Notes: generated from the letters alone by a model not told the origin. Counted from the stretch's first letter, positions 9,840 to 22,364 are shown. The stretch: DNA of 38,215 bases from Antrodiella citrinella (GCA_004802725.1 SGPM01000270.1:1-38215), one strand, 5' to 3'. Made by a program: numbers and translations.

Positions 9840-11062
9840 TGTGCTGGTCGTCGTCGCTCGAAACGGTGAGGGCGTGGATGGTGGTGGAGAACGCAGACCC
9901 GTGCCGTGCTGACTCTCTTCATGAGAAGCCGGTGATCAGATAAGATCCTATAGGTCCAAATTTAGCGCAGATTAGATAACGACGAAGCTCTTTCGTATTT
10001 GTGGGCGAACGGCGAACGCTTTCACCTATGGTACCGAGGACGAAGATGCTTACAGCCTCATGCAGACAAACATCCCATAAAATACGAATCGCAAAGTGTT
10101 CGACGTGACTATCTGAGTTTGATCAGATTTGTGGCAGAGACTACTGAGGCGCTTGGCGAAATCTCGATTCGAAATTCTGGTTCAATTCTGGTTCAACTTC
10201 AAGCCATAATAGTGACTAGTACGCTCTTGTATGGGAACACACGTTGCTCTCACCCCTCTAGATCTCTTTGCGGGTTCAACGTTCATCGCTACTATTGCAA
10301 TCAGAGATACTCTGCACGACATGTCGGATGTCGAGCAACATGGTCGCTCATGGAGAGTCATTGGAGACCGAGCAAAATCACAGGGATCCTCTGGGCAAGC
10401 ATACGCGTGTCAAAGGTGACGTCTTTTGTTTGACCGCGACAAGCAACAGTGAACTGCAGCGTGGCCACTCTGAAACCCGACGCCGCGTGTTTCCAGCAAG
10501 TTGCCAAAGAGTCCTTTGTACTCAAGCACATTTTGATGGCCTGTTTCTCCGCAAATTGTCGTCGGGCCTGCCAAAACCACTTCAGGAATCACTCTCTTTG
10601 GCACACCACTCGCTAGTCGGACATGAGGCCTTTGTGTCCGTCGGAAAATCAGGGCTTCCTCGTCGCATTGCGCAACCATGACCATCCGGAGGAGCGCCGG
10701 TGGCCACTCACGTCGAGTATTTAACCGACTTGCCTGTGGACCCTCAATGATTCACCTTTCACTCGTGTTACCTGCCTTCTTAGACTGTGAGTATATTTTG
10801 TGGCGTTGCTAGACCTCAGTGCTCATATTGCTATTTATCCATTTCAGGCGCTCGATCATATCCTATTTGTTTATTCTCCTGCTGCTGTAGGATCCAGTGG
10901 ACCCTGCGTTACAAGACGCGTAGAACGTCCTGAGGTCAGTGTGTCCCCCATGATTATTCCTCCGGTTTGCCCGCTAAACTTATCCACGCGCCAGCTGTCG
11001 GAAACCGCTATACGCGCTTGTTCATACCCAGGTCACACCGGCCTCGTTTTCTTTGAACCATC
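9840..11062. promoter_or_regulatory. Divergent intergenic region, ISD11 and kinase
   Basis: This 1.2 kb lies between two divergent genes. A TATTTAA at 10718-10724 is a candidate core element for the downstream kinase, which would give a long 5' untranslated leader. Open frames of 62-144 codons occur on both strands, but none carries a motif or sensible splice structure. Confidence 0.45.
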
Positions 11063-13612
11063 ATGTTCCCTCTCCTCCGAAGACGCAGCAAGAAGTCCAA
11101 AGACCGTGTCCCCTCTTCGCTCGATCCAGCGCCACCTCTCCCGAAACCTCTGACCATGTCTGGTTTCTCGGTTACGACGCAATCATTGGTTCACCGCGAT
11201 GTCCGACATCTTCCAATCAGTGCGCCATTCACCAAGGTTGAATTCCGGAATCATACTACTCCTTCATCTCCTATGCAATGCTTCCGCTCACCACCACACG
11301 ACCCAGTCCACCTCTCCGACGCGACGACGTTTGCCAGTCCTAACTCGGTGACTTCTCCGCTCTCATCGGAATCTGAGCATGGTGTAGTGTCTTCTCCGGC
11401 ATCCTCGCCCGTGGAGCTAAGCTCCTATGACAGGGCTTCCGCTCAATACTACGATGCCGACGAGGGCTCTGGTCTTGATTTTGACGGTCGCAAATGCGCC
11501 GATCGCGTCTCATACTACCGCTGGTCGGCCTCCTCCGATTCGGTTATACCGCGTTCACCCAGCGAGCACCGATCCCGCGCCAGCACCGACTCGTCTGTAG
11601 ATCACCATCTCGCTTTCAGGACGTCTGAAGCTATACCAGGATCTTCACAGAAGATCTCAGTCTATCGCGACCAAGAGAACTACGTCCCTCATCCCCGTGC
11701 TCGCAGTCAGCCCACGCTCCTTCCTCGGCAGCGGAAGAAGGCCGAACCCTCTCAGCGTGTTGGCGTATTGCGATGGGAGAACGACTTGGATGGTTTCGCT
11801 GGCCAACAGAAGCTCTTCGTTTACATCTACGACACGAGCGACGAAGACCTCACCGTGGTCGACCAGATTCCCGTCATGTTTCCTCCCGAGCTGAACTGTG
11901 ATGAGGAGGGCATGTACTCATTTGAACATATCAACCGACCTATGCCTCAGGAGGAACACGAATTGTTGCATCGCTGGCCTAGCGTCTTTGAAAGGCAGAA
12001 CGAGGAGCTGGAGATATATCGAAAGGAGCTGGAGTATATTGCCGCTATTCCCAGTCCGAGCTCGCGCGGACCTACCCGAGTCATTGGCGTGGTAACGCCT
12101 TCCATTACGCGGAAACCAGTTCCGAACCTCGAACAGGCGGAGATCTACCAGTGGAAGGTCACTCAGAAGAACGTCATCGGCGTATCCCTTGGGACGCGCA
12201 CGAAGTGGTGTACGGGCTCGATCTTGGGCGAAGGGACGTTTGGACGCGTCTATCTCGTGTATAACGCGCCAAGCAGGATCGAACTTGCTATGAAGGTGGT
12301 GTACATCAGGAAACCGATGTCCAAGATCGTCTGTGAGGGTCTTGTCAACGAGCTGAAGGTGTTTGAACGTCTTGCGAAAGCCGACGCGCAGAAGTCGGCT
12401 ACATTCGTCATGACTCCTAATACCGCCACGGGCTTGTGGGCGTGGCAGTCGTCCGAAGATTTCCTTCATATCATCTCGGTGAGTCTTCTTATACCTGTCT
12501 GTACTTTGTTTTACTTACACGTCGGTTCAGGATTTCTGCCCTGGAGGTGATTTGTACGAATATATCGGGAGGCTCTCCCATGACCAGTTGCGGTTGGTCA
12601 TAGCGGAACTTGTGCGCATCCCTTTCTCTCCTTTCTCTGTTTCTTTTACATCCACTTATGACACAGCCCAGTTCCTCGGACTCGACTTCTTGCACAAGCT
12701 TGGCATCGTCCACCATGATCTCAAACCAGAGAACGTCCTCATCGACGCAGAGGGGCACTGTGTCATCGCGGACTACGGTGGATCCAAATTCCTTACGGAT
12801 GGCCTTCTCATTCGCAAGACCAAGGACGAAGTCATCTGTACATTGCCGTATGCTGCACCGGAGCTGCTTGCAGAGTCGACGAATAAGTACAAGACATACG
12901 ATGAGACTATTGATTATTGGGCGCTGGGAGCCACGATCTTCATGCTGGCTACCGGAGACGTGAGTACAGGTTTCAATAAGTGATGGTGACACTATGGCTA
13001 ACTGTCCATTCATAGGAGCTCTTCAGTGGAGATACTGCCCAAGTGAAGCTGAGCCATATGGTTGTCGCCGATACGCTCCATGCCCGTATGAGAGGATATC
13101 CTTCCGATCTACTTGGTCTAACATCAGGGGTACGTGTCGCTCGGTGTCGCTCGGTCATTTTCGCTCATGACGTTTCTCCGTAGCTCCTCGCATTGGATCC
13201 GACTCGTAGACTGAGAGGTGCTGCATTCAGAGACCATCAATACTTCGCAAGCTTGTACGTCATCCCATGCCACTCATCATAGTCAAAACTAAGAATCTCT
13301 ACAGTAGACATCTGTGGTCAGACATCGTCCGTAAGAGACTTGGTTCTCGTAAGTCCTTATATGCGCTTCGGAACCGAATTTCAATTGACAATCACGATCC
13401 TAGCCATCCCCTTCGTGCGCAACGTCGGCGGCCAAGCACACGGCTACACCGGAAAATGCAAAGTCTGGCCGTCGCAATACGTCCCCGAGAACGAAGGCGG
13501 GGCGAAGACCATGTACTTGCTCAACGCGCTCGCGAAGGAATGCTTGGAGCTCCCTCACGACGGAAGCTTCGACGTGCCAACGGAGCACACCTACGTAACC
13601 AAGTTTTTGTGA
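11063..13612 (+). CDS. Serine/threonine protein kinase with HHD and DYG motifs
   Basis: Predicted 740 residues in seven exons: 11063-12478, 12531-12611, 12672-12959, 13016-13129, 13184-13254, 13305-13348, 13404-13612. Residues 1-380 are disordered, basic at the start (RRRSKKSKDR) and Ser/Pro-rich. The kinase domain starts near 385 with GEGTFGRVY and has AMKVVYI as ATP lysine strand. The catalytic loop is HHDLKPEN (about 511-518) and DFG is replaced by DYG. An intact CTLPYAAPELL activation segment and DYWALGATIFML follow. Aspartates and lysines needed for catalysis are present, so it is probably active. A C-terminal extension of about 80 residues (from FVRNVGGQAHGY onward) has no recognised domain. 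It resembles AGC/CAMK-type kinases expanded in Agaricomycetes. The second intron acceptor was placed to give AELFLGLDFLH, which matches the standard helix spacing. Confidence 0.85.
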
Positions 13613-14145
13613 ACTGGCCTCACATTCATTCCATTTAATGCTTCTCGTGTATCAAAGGACAATGCTTCGGGACCCATGTATGTATTCTAGATGACTGAAA
13701 TGAAGTCGGAGGCTGGACCTCCGTTACCGTAGTATACAGTGCCAATTGTGACTTGTAATGACTCATAAGTATCATGTAGCATTCGGTATGTTTGGAATAC
13801 AATTGTTATTAGTCCCTAGACATCGCGAAGTCTAGGAAGTCTGGATTGATGCGCTGCTGTAACATCACAAGCGAACAGTCGCTGTAGTGAAAAGTCTGTT
13901 GGATATTTGGATCCCGACGAATGTGCGATCGATAGCACGCCGACGCTTCCCGCCTCATTTCGATCTTATCTATTTGATTTGAATGTTTTGTATTTAGTTG
14001 CTCACGTTCTGTAGTCGTACGGTATGCGTTTGCAGCAATGCGATCCCCCCTTCTGCTGTTCCAAACGCCTTCGTGCGTGTAATTCCTACAAAGTCTATCG
14101 TCGCGGTCGTGCGGAACCTCACTGGGAACGAGACCGCAAGAAGGA
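13613..14145. other. Convergent spacer
   Basis: This AT-rich stretch is the 3' flank of the HHD kinase and of the F-box-like relic. No gene is supported. Confidence 0.6.
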
Positions 14146-15671
14146 TCAAAATGAGAGAATCGTGGTCTGAGTCCCCTCGTCACTCTGTATCGTCATTGGT
14201 AAACTGCGGTCGACGATGTTCAAATACGTGGGTCTCACATGGGCTGATATTACAACGCTGTCGTCCCCAATGCTTACGTCGCAATCAAACGCAGTAGAGC
14301 TTCGATATTCTAGCTCGACAGTGAATTGTTGACGTCGGATGGGTATATATGTCTTTGTATCTTGCGAGCGGAACACCGTGCTACTCCCGTAAAGACACTC
14401 AACAGAGAAATCCCCATCTTCGTTCCGCGATGAGGCGTCAGCTATACATCTCTGACAGCCTCTCAGTCCAAGGCTTCTTTGCCCAACATATGACAACTCC
14501 AAAGTCACAAGACGACTCCGAGGTGGGGGGTAGCGCGGCGTAGTATAACCGACCACTGTGGCTCCACTGACATCGCAATCATATGTGCGGTCCACAGGAA
14601 AAAGACGGACGTCTTGAGATCCCCACTCCTCCCACGTAAACAGTCTACGGCTCGCGCTCAGTGCCTTCTGGATTCTGCGAAAGACCGTCGATGTTGGAAA
14701 GAATGCAGCGAAGCACTCCTCGGTATTATCGCATGTTTCATAGCATGTGGAGATACCAATGATTCGTCCTTCGTCGTCATGAAGGTAGGGACTTTCAACG
14801 CCTGCGGCCGGTCTGCCACACATCCTGATATAGAATGCAGGTGAAAGACCCCAGTTTTGGAGGAAACTGAAGCTGGCAAACCACGCCCAAGGAGTGTACG
14901 AGCGCGTGCGCTTCAAGTTTCCTGGCATCATCCTTCGGCTGACTGAGCGTGTGCATATTGATAACAGTCATGGTCAGCGGGAGCTCCCTTTCGTCGTGGG
15001 CGACCATTAAATACTGGTCCGTCAAGAATATGGACTGGAGGATCCAGTCGTGAGTGAGATTCTGTACACATAGAAATAAAAACGTCAGTAAAGCTCAATT
15101 CTAAGTTGATGCAACGATCATGACTGACCAACAACAGGTCCCCGGTTTTCCAATTGTATATGCGAAGCGCATGATGGGGACTGGGAGACACAAAAAGAAT
15201 GGCCAGGTAGTCAGCGCGTATGTTTGTCCCATTTTGAGTGAATTCCGCGTCACTTAGATCGACGGTGTGGTGATGCAGATATGGCTGATGTGCGAATGGA
15301 TGATTTTGTCCGTCGATCGAATACAGCAGCATCGTCTCGTACCCAGACTGGAACCGCACCCAGTCACCGCATTCTACTGGTTCGATTCCAGTCTGGTTTC
15401 GAGACGACAGCAGCAAGCTTTTCTGATCAAGGTGCCTGTATGAAGATTTTTCAGTAAAAGTCTTGAGATACACAGCCCTGGTGATAAATAACTGAAACAC
15501 GACAAGCACGGGAAATGCCGTTCTGTCTAGGCGCCTGTACTGGTCATGCCTTGGTGCGGCATAGACTGTACTGTGCTTGATTTCACCTTCGGTCATTCTC
15601 ACTTTTCTCGTGATATAGGCATAGAGACGTGACTTGGTGAGTGCTACAAATGATTGCCATGTTTCATCCAC
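14146..15671 (-). pseudogene. Frameshifted, 5'-truncated F-box-like gene
   Basis: This is a paralogue of the F-box protein at 2.9-4.6 kb. Matching segments are NIRADYLAILF with IYNWKTGDLLL, LTDQYLMVAHD, FTWEEWG, STVFRRIQKAL, YGSSTVFRSQDTKT and FTVELEY. An intron at about 15128-15062 lies at the same position as in the paralogue. The frame ending near 14795 and the frame starting before 14931 must be joined by a shift near 14800-14930, where no intron of normal size fits. The F-box exon itself is absent: similarity fades upstream of about 15400, and the frame begins 28 bases from the start codon of the divergent NTO1-like gene. A real but unusually spliced gene or a sequencing error cannot be fully excluded. 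Confidence 0.6.
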
Positions 15672-15698
15672 TGATGATATTGAAAGGGTTCCGATCGT

Positions 15699-18600
15699 AT
15701 GGCTCCTAGGGCAGGCTCGCCAGGGTTCATACCTTTGCCCAAGGTATCATTCCAGAAAGTTCAAGATGACTTTTCGAAGCAACCCCGAGGTGTTCACGAT
15801 CTTCAAGCAAGATCGTACGGATGTATGTGCCTATCGGCATTCGTTGTCCAAGTTGTTTTCAAATGCCTCACCAGATAATGACACGAACGCCGAATTCCAA
15901 CGACCCGACCACTATATACGCTATATCGGTTCGTATTCGTACCACGGCGCTCACAATCGCGTACTCATGGAAATATCTACCAGAACCTTTGGAGAGCGAG
16001 TTAGCTGTGCAGGTTGAATATGACATGGACGAACAAGGTAAGTTCCGTCGCGTTTATGGTGAGATGGTATTTGACCGCCTTCGCAGATCAAGCGTGGCTG
16101 GAAGCTTTGAATGCAGATAGGAAGAAGGAGCAGCTGGACAAAATATCATACGAGACATTTGAAATTATCATGGACAGACTGGAGAAGGAATGGTTCGACC
16201 TCGTGAGTACGTATGTGTTGCACGGTCTCCTGTACTGACACCGTACTAGACCAAGAACATTCCCAAATCAGACTTTGCTCTTCCGTCTGAAGACTCCACT
16301 TGTGCCATTTGTGATGATTCCGAAGGCGAGAACACCAATGCTATCGTGTTCTGCGACGGGTGCAATCTTGCAGTGCATCAAGGTAAGTGACGCTTTGGAC
16401 TTCGACCTGAGACCCCTGCCGACTCTTCCCCTTCTCCACCGCTTAGCACGAAGACATGGCGCTCACATCTATCTATGACAGACTGCTACGGTGTTCCGTA
16501 CATCCCAGAAGGCCAGTGGTTATGTCGAAAATGCACAGTCTTCCCAGAAAGTCCCGTTGTACGTCAGCTTCTAATGGATAGCATTTGTAAAATTCACATA
16601 CCGCCCCTTGCCCTCGCAGTCATGCATACTATGTCCGAACGAGGGAGGTGCCTTCAAGCAGACTGTGCAGGGCGAATGGGTACATCTGCTATGCGCCATC
16701 TGGGTTCCGGAGACTCGCGTGGCTAATGAAGTATTCATGGAGCCCGTGACTGGTGTTGAAAGGATTTCAAAACAGCGGTGGAGACTGGTAAGTGACAGTG
16801 GTCGTTGTCTACGTTCACTCACTCACACACGTCTGTCCCAGAAATGTGAAGTATGCGGTGTTCGAGAAGGTGCCTGCATACAGTGCAACAAGACCTCTTG
16901 CTTTTTGGCGTTCCATGCTACTTGCGCTCGCAAAGAGAGATTATTGATGCCGATGAAAGCGACCCAAGGTCTCGAAGCTCCCACTCTAGCTTGTTTCTGC
17001 GAAAAGCACCTGCCAGTACGTTCTTATGCCCGGTCTCACCCACGGGATCTGATGCTTCAAGTAGGCTGAACAAACAGAAATCAGGGCCGCTGCATTTGAA
17101 GCAGAGCAAAATGCTGCAGACGAGGAAATGGAGGGCGAGATTGCTGGTACGAAGTCTCCAAAGTCTTCGAAAGCAGCGCGTGCATACGCGAAGACCTACA
17201 AGCCCGGACCGCCCATCGTGCCTTATGTGATCGTGCGCCGTATAATGCAATACATAGGGAAGATCAATATCAGGCATAAGGAGAAGTTCGTCCTGCTCGT
17301 TTGCAAGTATTGGAGCTTGAAACGTGAAGTTAGACGTGGTGCTCCCTTGCTGAAGAGGTTGCATCTGGAGCCTTGGACTGCAAACACCAGCGGACGAAAT
17401 CACACAGAGGAGGATAAGGCCATCAAGTTGGAGGTACGTCATTCAATCCCACAGCTTTCAGGTATGTAAGCTAATATGTACATCCGTAGTTCCTGAAACG
17501 ACTCAAGGATGACCTTGAACGTGTTCGCGTCCTGACCCAGACGACTCGTAAACGCGAAGCTCAGAAGCTACGCGGAGTTGAAGCCATTCGGGACGTCCTG
17601 TCCTTGATCATCTTTCCACATGAAGCGCCGCTGCGTATGGCTTTCGAGAGAATCATGGGGTATGAGCCGTCTGCTGTGTTTGTCTCCAAGCAATCTAACG
17701 CATTCGACTAGTGCGGACCGTCAGGATTTCTTCAAGAATCCAGTCTCCAAGGTCGATGTGCCAGACTACTACGACGTGATCAAGAATCCTATGTGTTGGA
17801 ACAATATTGATCAGAAGCTCGATGCGCACGAGTATTGGGACCTGCAGGAATTCAAGGTGATTAGTTCAATCGCTTTAACTTCACCTCTACTCATCGACTG
17901 TCGGTAGAACGACGTGAACTTGGTACTCGCAAATGCAATGTTATATAATGCGAAAACTACAACGTTCTATAAAGTCGCGGAACGAATCCAGAACACCGCC
18001 AACACCATCCTCGCCGATCTTGAAACGAAATTGAACAAACGACATCTTGAACTTGATCCTTCCAACACTGTTCTCGAAGATTCACCGTCAGCGGATGGCA
18101 CCTCTGAACCCGTACTCGGGAATTTGGAACCTCCGCTTTCTTTGTTGAAGTTGCTCGCTGTCGAGGATACCATCAAGGATGACATCAATCTTATCCTTTC
18201 ATCACCTCCCGTCGACTCTCTCTTCAGTTACGAGTTCCCGGTACACAAACCTCCACCTCCTCCTCCTCCACGCAAGCCCAAGAAATCCCATCATCGTAGT
18301 GAACAATCTGAAGCCAAGCGGCGCGAGAGGCTCTCAGGCAATGACTCCGGACCAGGCTTCAGGGCACCAAGAACGCGTCACGCCAAGGCACAAGCAGCGG
18401 CCTTCGAGGCTGAAGCCAATCTTGGCACGCCTGCGCCTGTCCCTGTCCCTGTCCCTGTCCCTGTTCCAACTGGTACCTCGCCGCCACCCGACTACGTCGA
18501 AGGTGAGGCATCAGGCGCCAGGAGGCATCATAAGAAACCGAAAATCGTCCTCCCTGGGCAGACGGAGGAGATGCCGATGGTGCAGGATGTGGACAACCAG

Positions 18601-20612
18601 GACTCTTTCAAGATGTTCGATGGGGGATGGGTGTTGCCGCCTGAGAGGAGACGCGGGAACCGCCCACCGATCGAGAAACGGCCTACGCCACCACCGCGGA
18701 GGAGACATAAAGCGGGTGAGCATTCACTTTTTCTTCTATATCTGTGTTCAATAGTCATAAGCTGAATATCGACTGTTCAGAACGCGAGAAGTCTCATTTG
18801 TCCGCGTACAGCACCTCTGTGGTGGATAACGAGACATTGCCGACACCATCAATCCCGACCCTTGAGTTACCAGACTCCGGCCCTATTGCAGCGGCAGAGC
18901 CACCGGGAGCGGAACTCGAGGTGCAAGACAAGATGGACGTTGATCATGACGCCGCTGCTGATGTTCGGGATGAGGCTGAGGTGGAAGTTGTAGCTGAGGT
19001 TGAGGTGGAGGCAACTCACATTGAGGCTGAGGCTGAGGCTGAAGTTGAGGTCGTGGCTACAGACGAAGCCGAAGCTGAGGCCATGCCAACAGAAGTCGAG
19101 GTTATTGTCACAGATGAAGCCGCTCAAGCGGCAGCTCCTTCACCTATTTCTAGTGATAACGAAGAGGTGGACGTACATCAAACAGACGTAGAGGATATCG
19201 CGCGACCAACGATCGAGGTCGAGACGTCACCTGAACACGACGATCTCCCCTCCTTCACCGCTGAAGAGGACGAGCCTATGGACACGTCACATTCAGCAGA
19301 CGCCATTGACCTGGGACCGACTTACTTTGCGGACGCAGAAGAAATCGCGCAGATGCTGGAGACATCACCGGGTGGTGAAGTTCCAGATGCCTCGCTGGTA
19401 GTGGGAGAGGAAGAACCTATGGACGTAGAGGACTCGGTAGAGGTTCATCAGATCAGGCGGTTACGCTCACCAGATGCAACAGGGATCGCACGGACACCAC
19501 CCGAGATGTCACCTGTCGAGGTCGTTGTTGAACTGCCACCTTCTGCAGGTGATGAACCTGAAGTGGAAACCGCAAACGACGAATCTGAAGCAGAAGCCGT
19601 AGACGACGAACCCGACGCCACAAACGAGGAAGCAGAGCCCACTGAAGAACAGGAACAGGACGCGCCTGAATCCGAGGACGACGAACCCGAGGAACCTCGC
19701 AAGATCATCTATATCGATGTACTGGACACGCCGCTGACTCGTCGCGAGAAGAACAGGCTGAGGAAGGAAGAGCGGATGCAGTTAGCTTTGAGTCAAGCCA
19801 ACACCGCAGCGGCTCTTGGTCCTGTTACTGGTCCGTCTACCCAGCGTGAGGCTGCGGTCGATGATGATCATATGGCCGATGAGGATGAGGCAGCGCCATC
19901 GGACCTGTCGGAGCTCAGTGACCTCAGCGATGGCGAGCAAGAGGAGCAGGATGAGCCAAAGCCACCTCCCAGACCAGTGGGCGCAGTCAAGATCAGGGAA
20001 GATGGTACGATAGAGGGTGGTACTTTGGGTGCGTTTGGCTTACGATCATTGGCAATCACTTTCTCATTCGTCCATCTGTTTCAGTTTGGGCCAAACTGAG
20101 TGCGTGAACACCTAGTGGTATTTGAAGGTTACTAACTCGTTTCACAGAGTCCTGGCCTTGGTGGCCTGCAGTTGTATTTGAGATAGACGACGTCGAGATC
20201 CCTACCAAGATCCTCCGGGAAGGCCAAAACTCGACTGGTCCCCCTCGTTATCCAATCAGATTTTATGACAAGAGGAGGAACTGGTAAGCATGTTTTCATA
20301 TATCGCGATAGGCAGTGCTGATAATATCTACAGGCAGTGGCTTGAGGAAAGCAAGTTGCTCGAGCTTGGTGAGGATACAGGTAATAGTTCGAACCCGTTG
20401 TGTGATGGGAGATACTGATCTTGTCACCCTAGAATTGGACGAGGACATGCTTGCGCCAAATTCGAGGCGACAGAAATGGAAGAACGTCAATGACCGCCAG
20501 TCCTGTAGGGCAGCTTTCAGGTGCGTGTCGCTTCTCTGTTGAAATGTATCAGTGTTGACCATGACTGGTGTTTTCTAGAGAAGCTACGGAGGAGATGGAA
20601 CGAGTCTTTTAA
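15699..20612 (+). CDS. NTO1: NTO1/BRPF-type PHD-bromo-PWWP chromatin protein
   Basis: Predicted 1319 residues in 18 exons: 15699-15822, 15875-15928, 15984-16037, 16087-16202, 16250-16382, 16482-16558, 16620-16787, 16842-17015, 17065-17433, 17490-17659, 17712-17856, 17908-18715, 18781-20028, 20085-20099, 20148-20283, 20334-20380, 20433-20520, 20579-20612. The N-terminus has EPL1-like motifs ([37 protein letters not shown]). A Cys4-His-Cys3 PHD finger follows near 131-185 ([27 protein letters not shown]). Then come an extended PHD finger ([24 protein letters not shown]), a bromodomain ([21 protein letters not shown]) and a C-terminal PWWP domain ([16 protein letters not shown]). This order is that of yeast Nto1 and animal BRPF, scaffold subunits of the NuA3 and MOZ histone acetyltransferase complexes. 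About 640 acidic, low-complexity residues separate bromodomain and PWWP. Exon 14 is only 15 bases. Confidence 0.92.
18431..18470 (+). repeat. Coding hexanucleotide repeat (CCCTGT)n
   Basis: About four CCCTGT units inside exon 12 of the NTO1-like gene encode a Pro-Val alternation ([12 protein letters not shown]). The unit is two codons long, so copy-number change keeps the frame and only lengthens the linker after the bromodomain. Confidence 0.85.
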
Positions 20613-21062
20613 GCTGCGGCCGGATGCGTGCTTGCTATACCCTAGTCGCTTGGCAATACTGTCTTGAGACGTGTACCATCAATATAGTTACGCTCTAATA
20701 CCTATGATATACCTTCTCAGTAGGATTAGCACGTACTGTTTGCTCCAGCAGGCAGCAGCAGCAGCAGCAGCGTTCCGGGGCTCCGGGCCGAGAGGTAAAA
20801 TGACGGAAACAAGTGATTCTTGTTTGCAGCTGCAAACGTACTCCACGTCGGAGTCCACGATGCTCATACGACTACTGCCAGTTGCTCCAAGTTTATGTTC
20901 AGAGCTCTCATTCCTACTGGTACCAGATTAACCATACACACCTCCCTTGGATCATTCTCTTCGCGACTTCATCGACCCCAACAATACCACATATACACCT
21001 ATCGGTTCATCAGCTACTGTCCTGACACAAATATACCGAAACTTCCACTTGTAACGCCGGCT
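20613..21062. promoter_or_regulatory. PPX1 upstream region with CAG microsatellite
   Basis: This spacer of 450 bases separates two genes in the same direction. A (CAG)n tract lies at about 20746-20771. No gene is supported. Confidence 0.6.
20746..20771. repeat. (CAG)n microsatellite
   Basis: Seven to eight CAG/GCA units, interrupted once, lie about 300 bases upstream of the PPX1 start and outside any supported coding exon. Confidence 0.9.
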
Positions 21063-22364
21063 ATGACACTCAAGACACCTTCTACCAAGTTGGCGGAGTT
21101 TTCCAACGAGCTGAAGGCTCGATACTTGGAGGCAGTGAAAGACGGTCGTGGGCGAGAGTGGACTGTGGCTATGGGGAATGAGGCAGGAGGTACGTCCACT
21201 GAGTGCAAGTTGTGCGCACAAGATTGCTGAATAGAAGTAGATCTTGACTCATTGTCCAGTGCTATAGCGTACTCTTGGTACGCGACCACCGTGAAGAAAT
21301 CCGCTACCGTTGCATTGTTTCGTGCTCTGCGCTCTGATCTCCACCTGCGGGCGGAGAATCTGCATGCATTGGAGTTGGCAGGCATGGACCCATCTAATCC
21401 ACCAGTGCTATGCTTAGATGACCTACCTACTACCACTCCCTTCCCATCCAACCGATTTGTCTTGGTTGACCATAATCGGCTGCACTCGGATTTCGTTGAC
21501 GGAAACACGGACCCTAAGGTGGTAGCCATCATCGATCACCACGAAGACGAGGGTTTGTACAGGGAAACAGCAGATCCACGCGTCATCACCGTTCCTACGG
21601 GTAGTGCAAGCTCTCTCGTTGCTCTACATTTAGAGCAGAATTCTCCCGAGCAGATACCCGCGGAGCTGGCCACGCTCCTCCTTAGCAGTATCCTGATCGA
21701 CTGTAACGGCCTCAAACCCGGAGGAAAGGCTGAACAGCAAGATCGTAAAGCGGCGGCCTTCCTCGCACCTCTCTCGTTACTTACTAGTGGTATATCCGGC
21801 TTTTCAGCGACGGACTTACACGAGGACTCCAGTATTCATGATCTCGCCTCTGTGCTGTCTACGAAGAAGCTGTCTATATCCCATCTCAACACTCGCGACC
21901 TTCTCCGACGTGATTATAAAGAGTACACTATGACACCATCATGGGCGAAAGATCAGCAGATACACGTCGGGCTCTCCTCTGTCCCAGTAGGACTGAAGGC
22001 TCTACTAGCTCGCGATTCCAAGTTTTGGTCGTCTACGCAGCAGTGGATGAACGACCGAAACCTGTCGGTCCTTGGCGTCCTTACTTCCTTCCGCGCAGAG
22101 AAAAAGAAGAATGGGAAGGCAAAACACAAACGAGAGCAGCTTTACCTTGTGCGCGAGGAGCAGAGCGTCCCTGGGCTGTCGGAGAGGTTGTTTGTGGGTC
22201 TGGAAGCGAGTCACGAGCTGAAACTGAAGAACAAGAAGAAGACGGTGCCAACACCCGAGGACGAATTGACGGGGGTTGAGATACGAGCGTGGAAGCAAGG
22301 TAATACGGAGGCCACTAGGAAGGTGACAGCACCGTTGGTCAAGAAGACATTGGAGGGGAACTGA
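21063..22364 (+). CDS. PPX1: Exopolyphosphatase, DHH family
   Basis: Predicted 416 residues in two exons, 21063-21189 and 21241-22364, close to yeast Ppx1 (397). The DHH-family metal motifs are in order: GNEAGDLDSLSSAIAYSW at the intron junction, FVLVDHNRL, the signature AIIDHHEDEG, and PTGSASSLVALHL. A DHHA2-type C-terminal domain follows. PPX1 removes terminal phosphates from inorganic polyphosphate in the cytosol using Mn/Mg. The split codon across the intron restores the GNEAGDLDS motif, which fixes both the intron and the start. A Lys-rich loop (EKKKNGKAKHKREQ) near residue 315 may contact polyphosphate. Confidence 0.95.

Noticed and set aside
9999..10685. Several frames of 62-144 codons in the ISD11-kinase spacer
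   Set aside because: They occur in conflicting frames on both strands with amino-acid composition unlike fungal proteins and no motif.
15370..15400. tRNA-like T-arm (ACTGG, TTCGATT loop, CCAGT)
   Set aside because: The B-box and T-stem look perfect, but no acceptor, D or anticodon arm fits at tRNA spacing on either strand. The sequence lies within the F-box-like frame.
18511..18758. Minus-strand frames within the NTO1-like gene
   Set aside because: They are shadows of the low-complexity coding strand and have no start context or motif.
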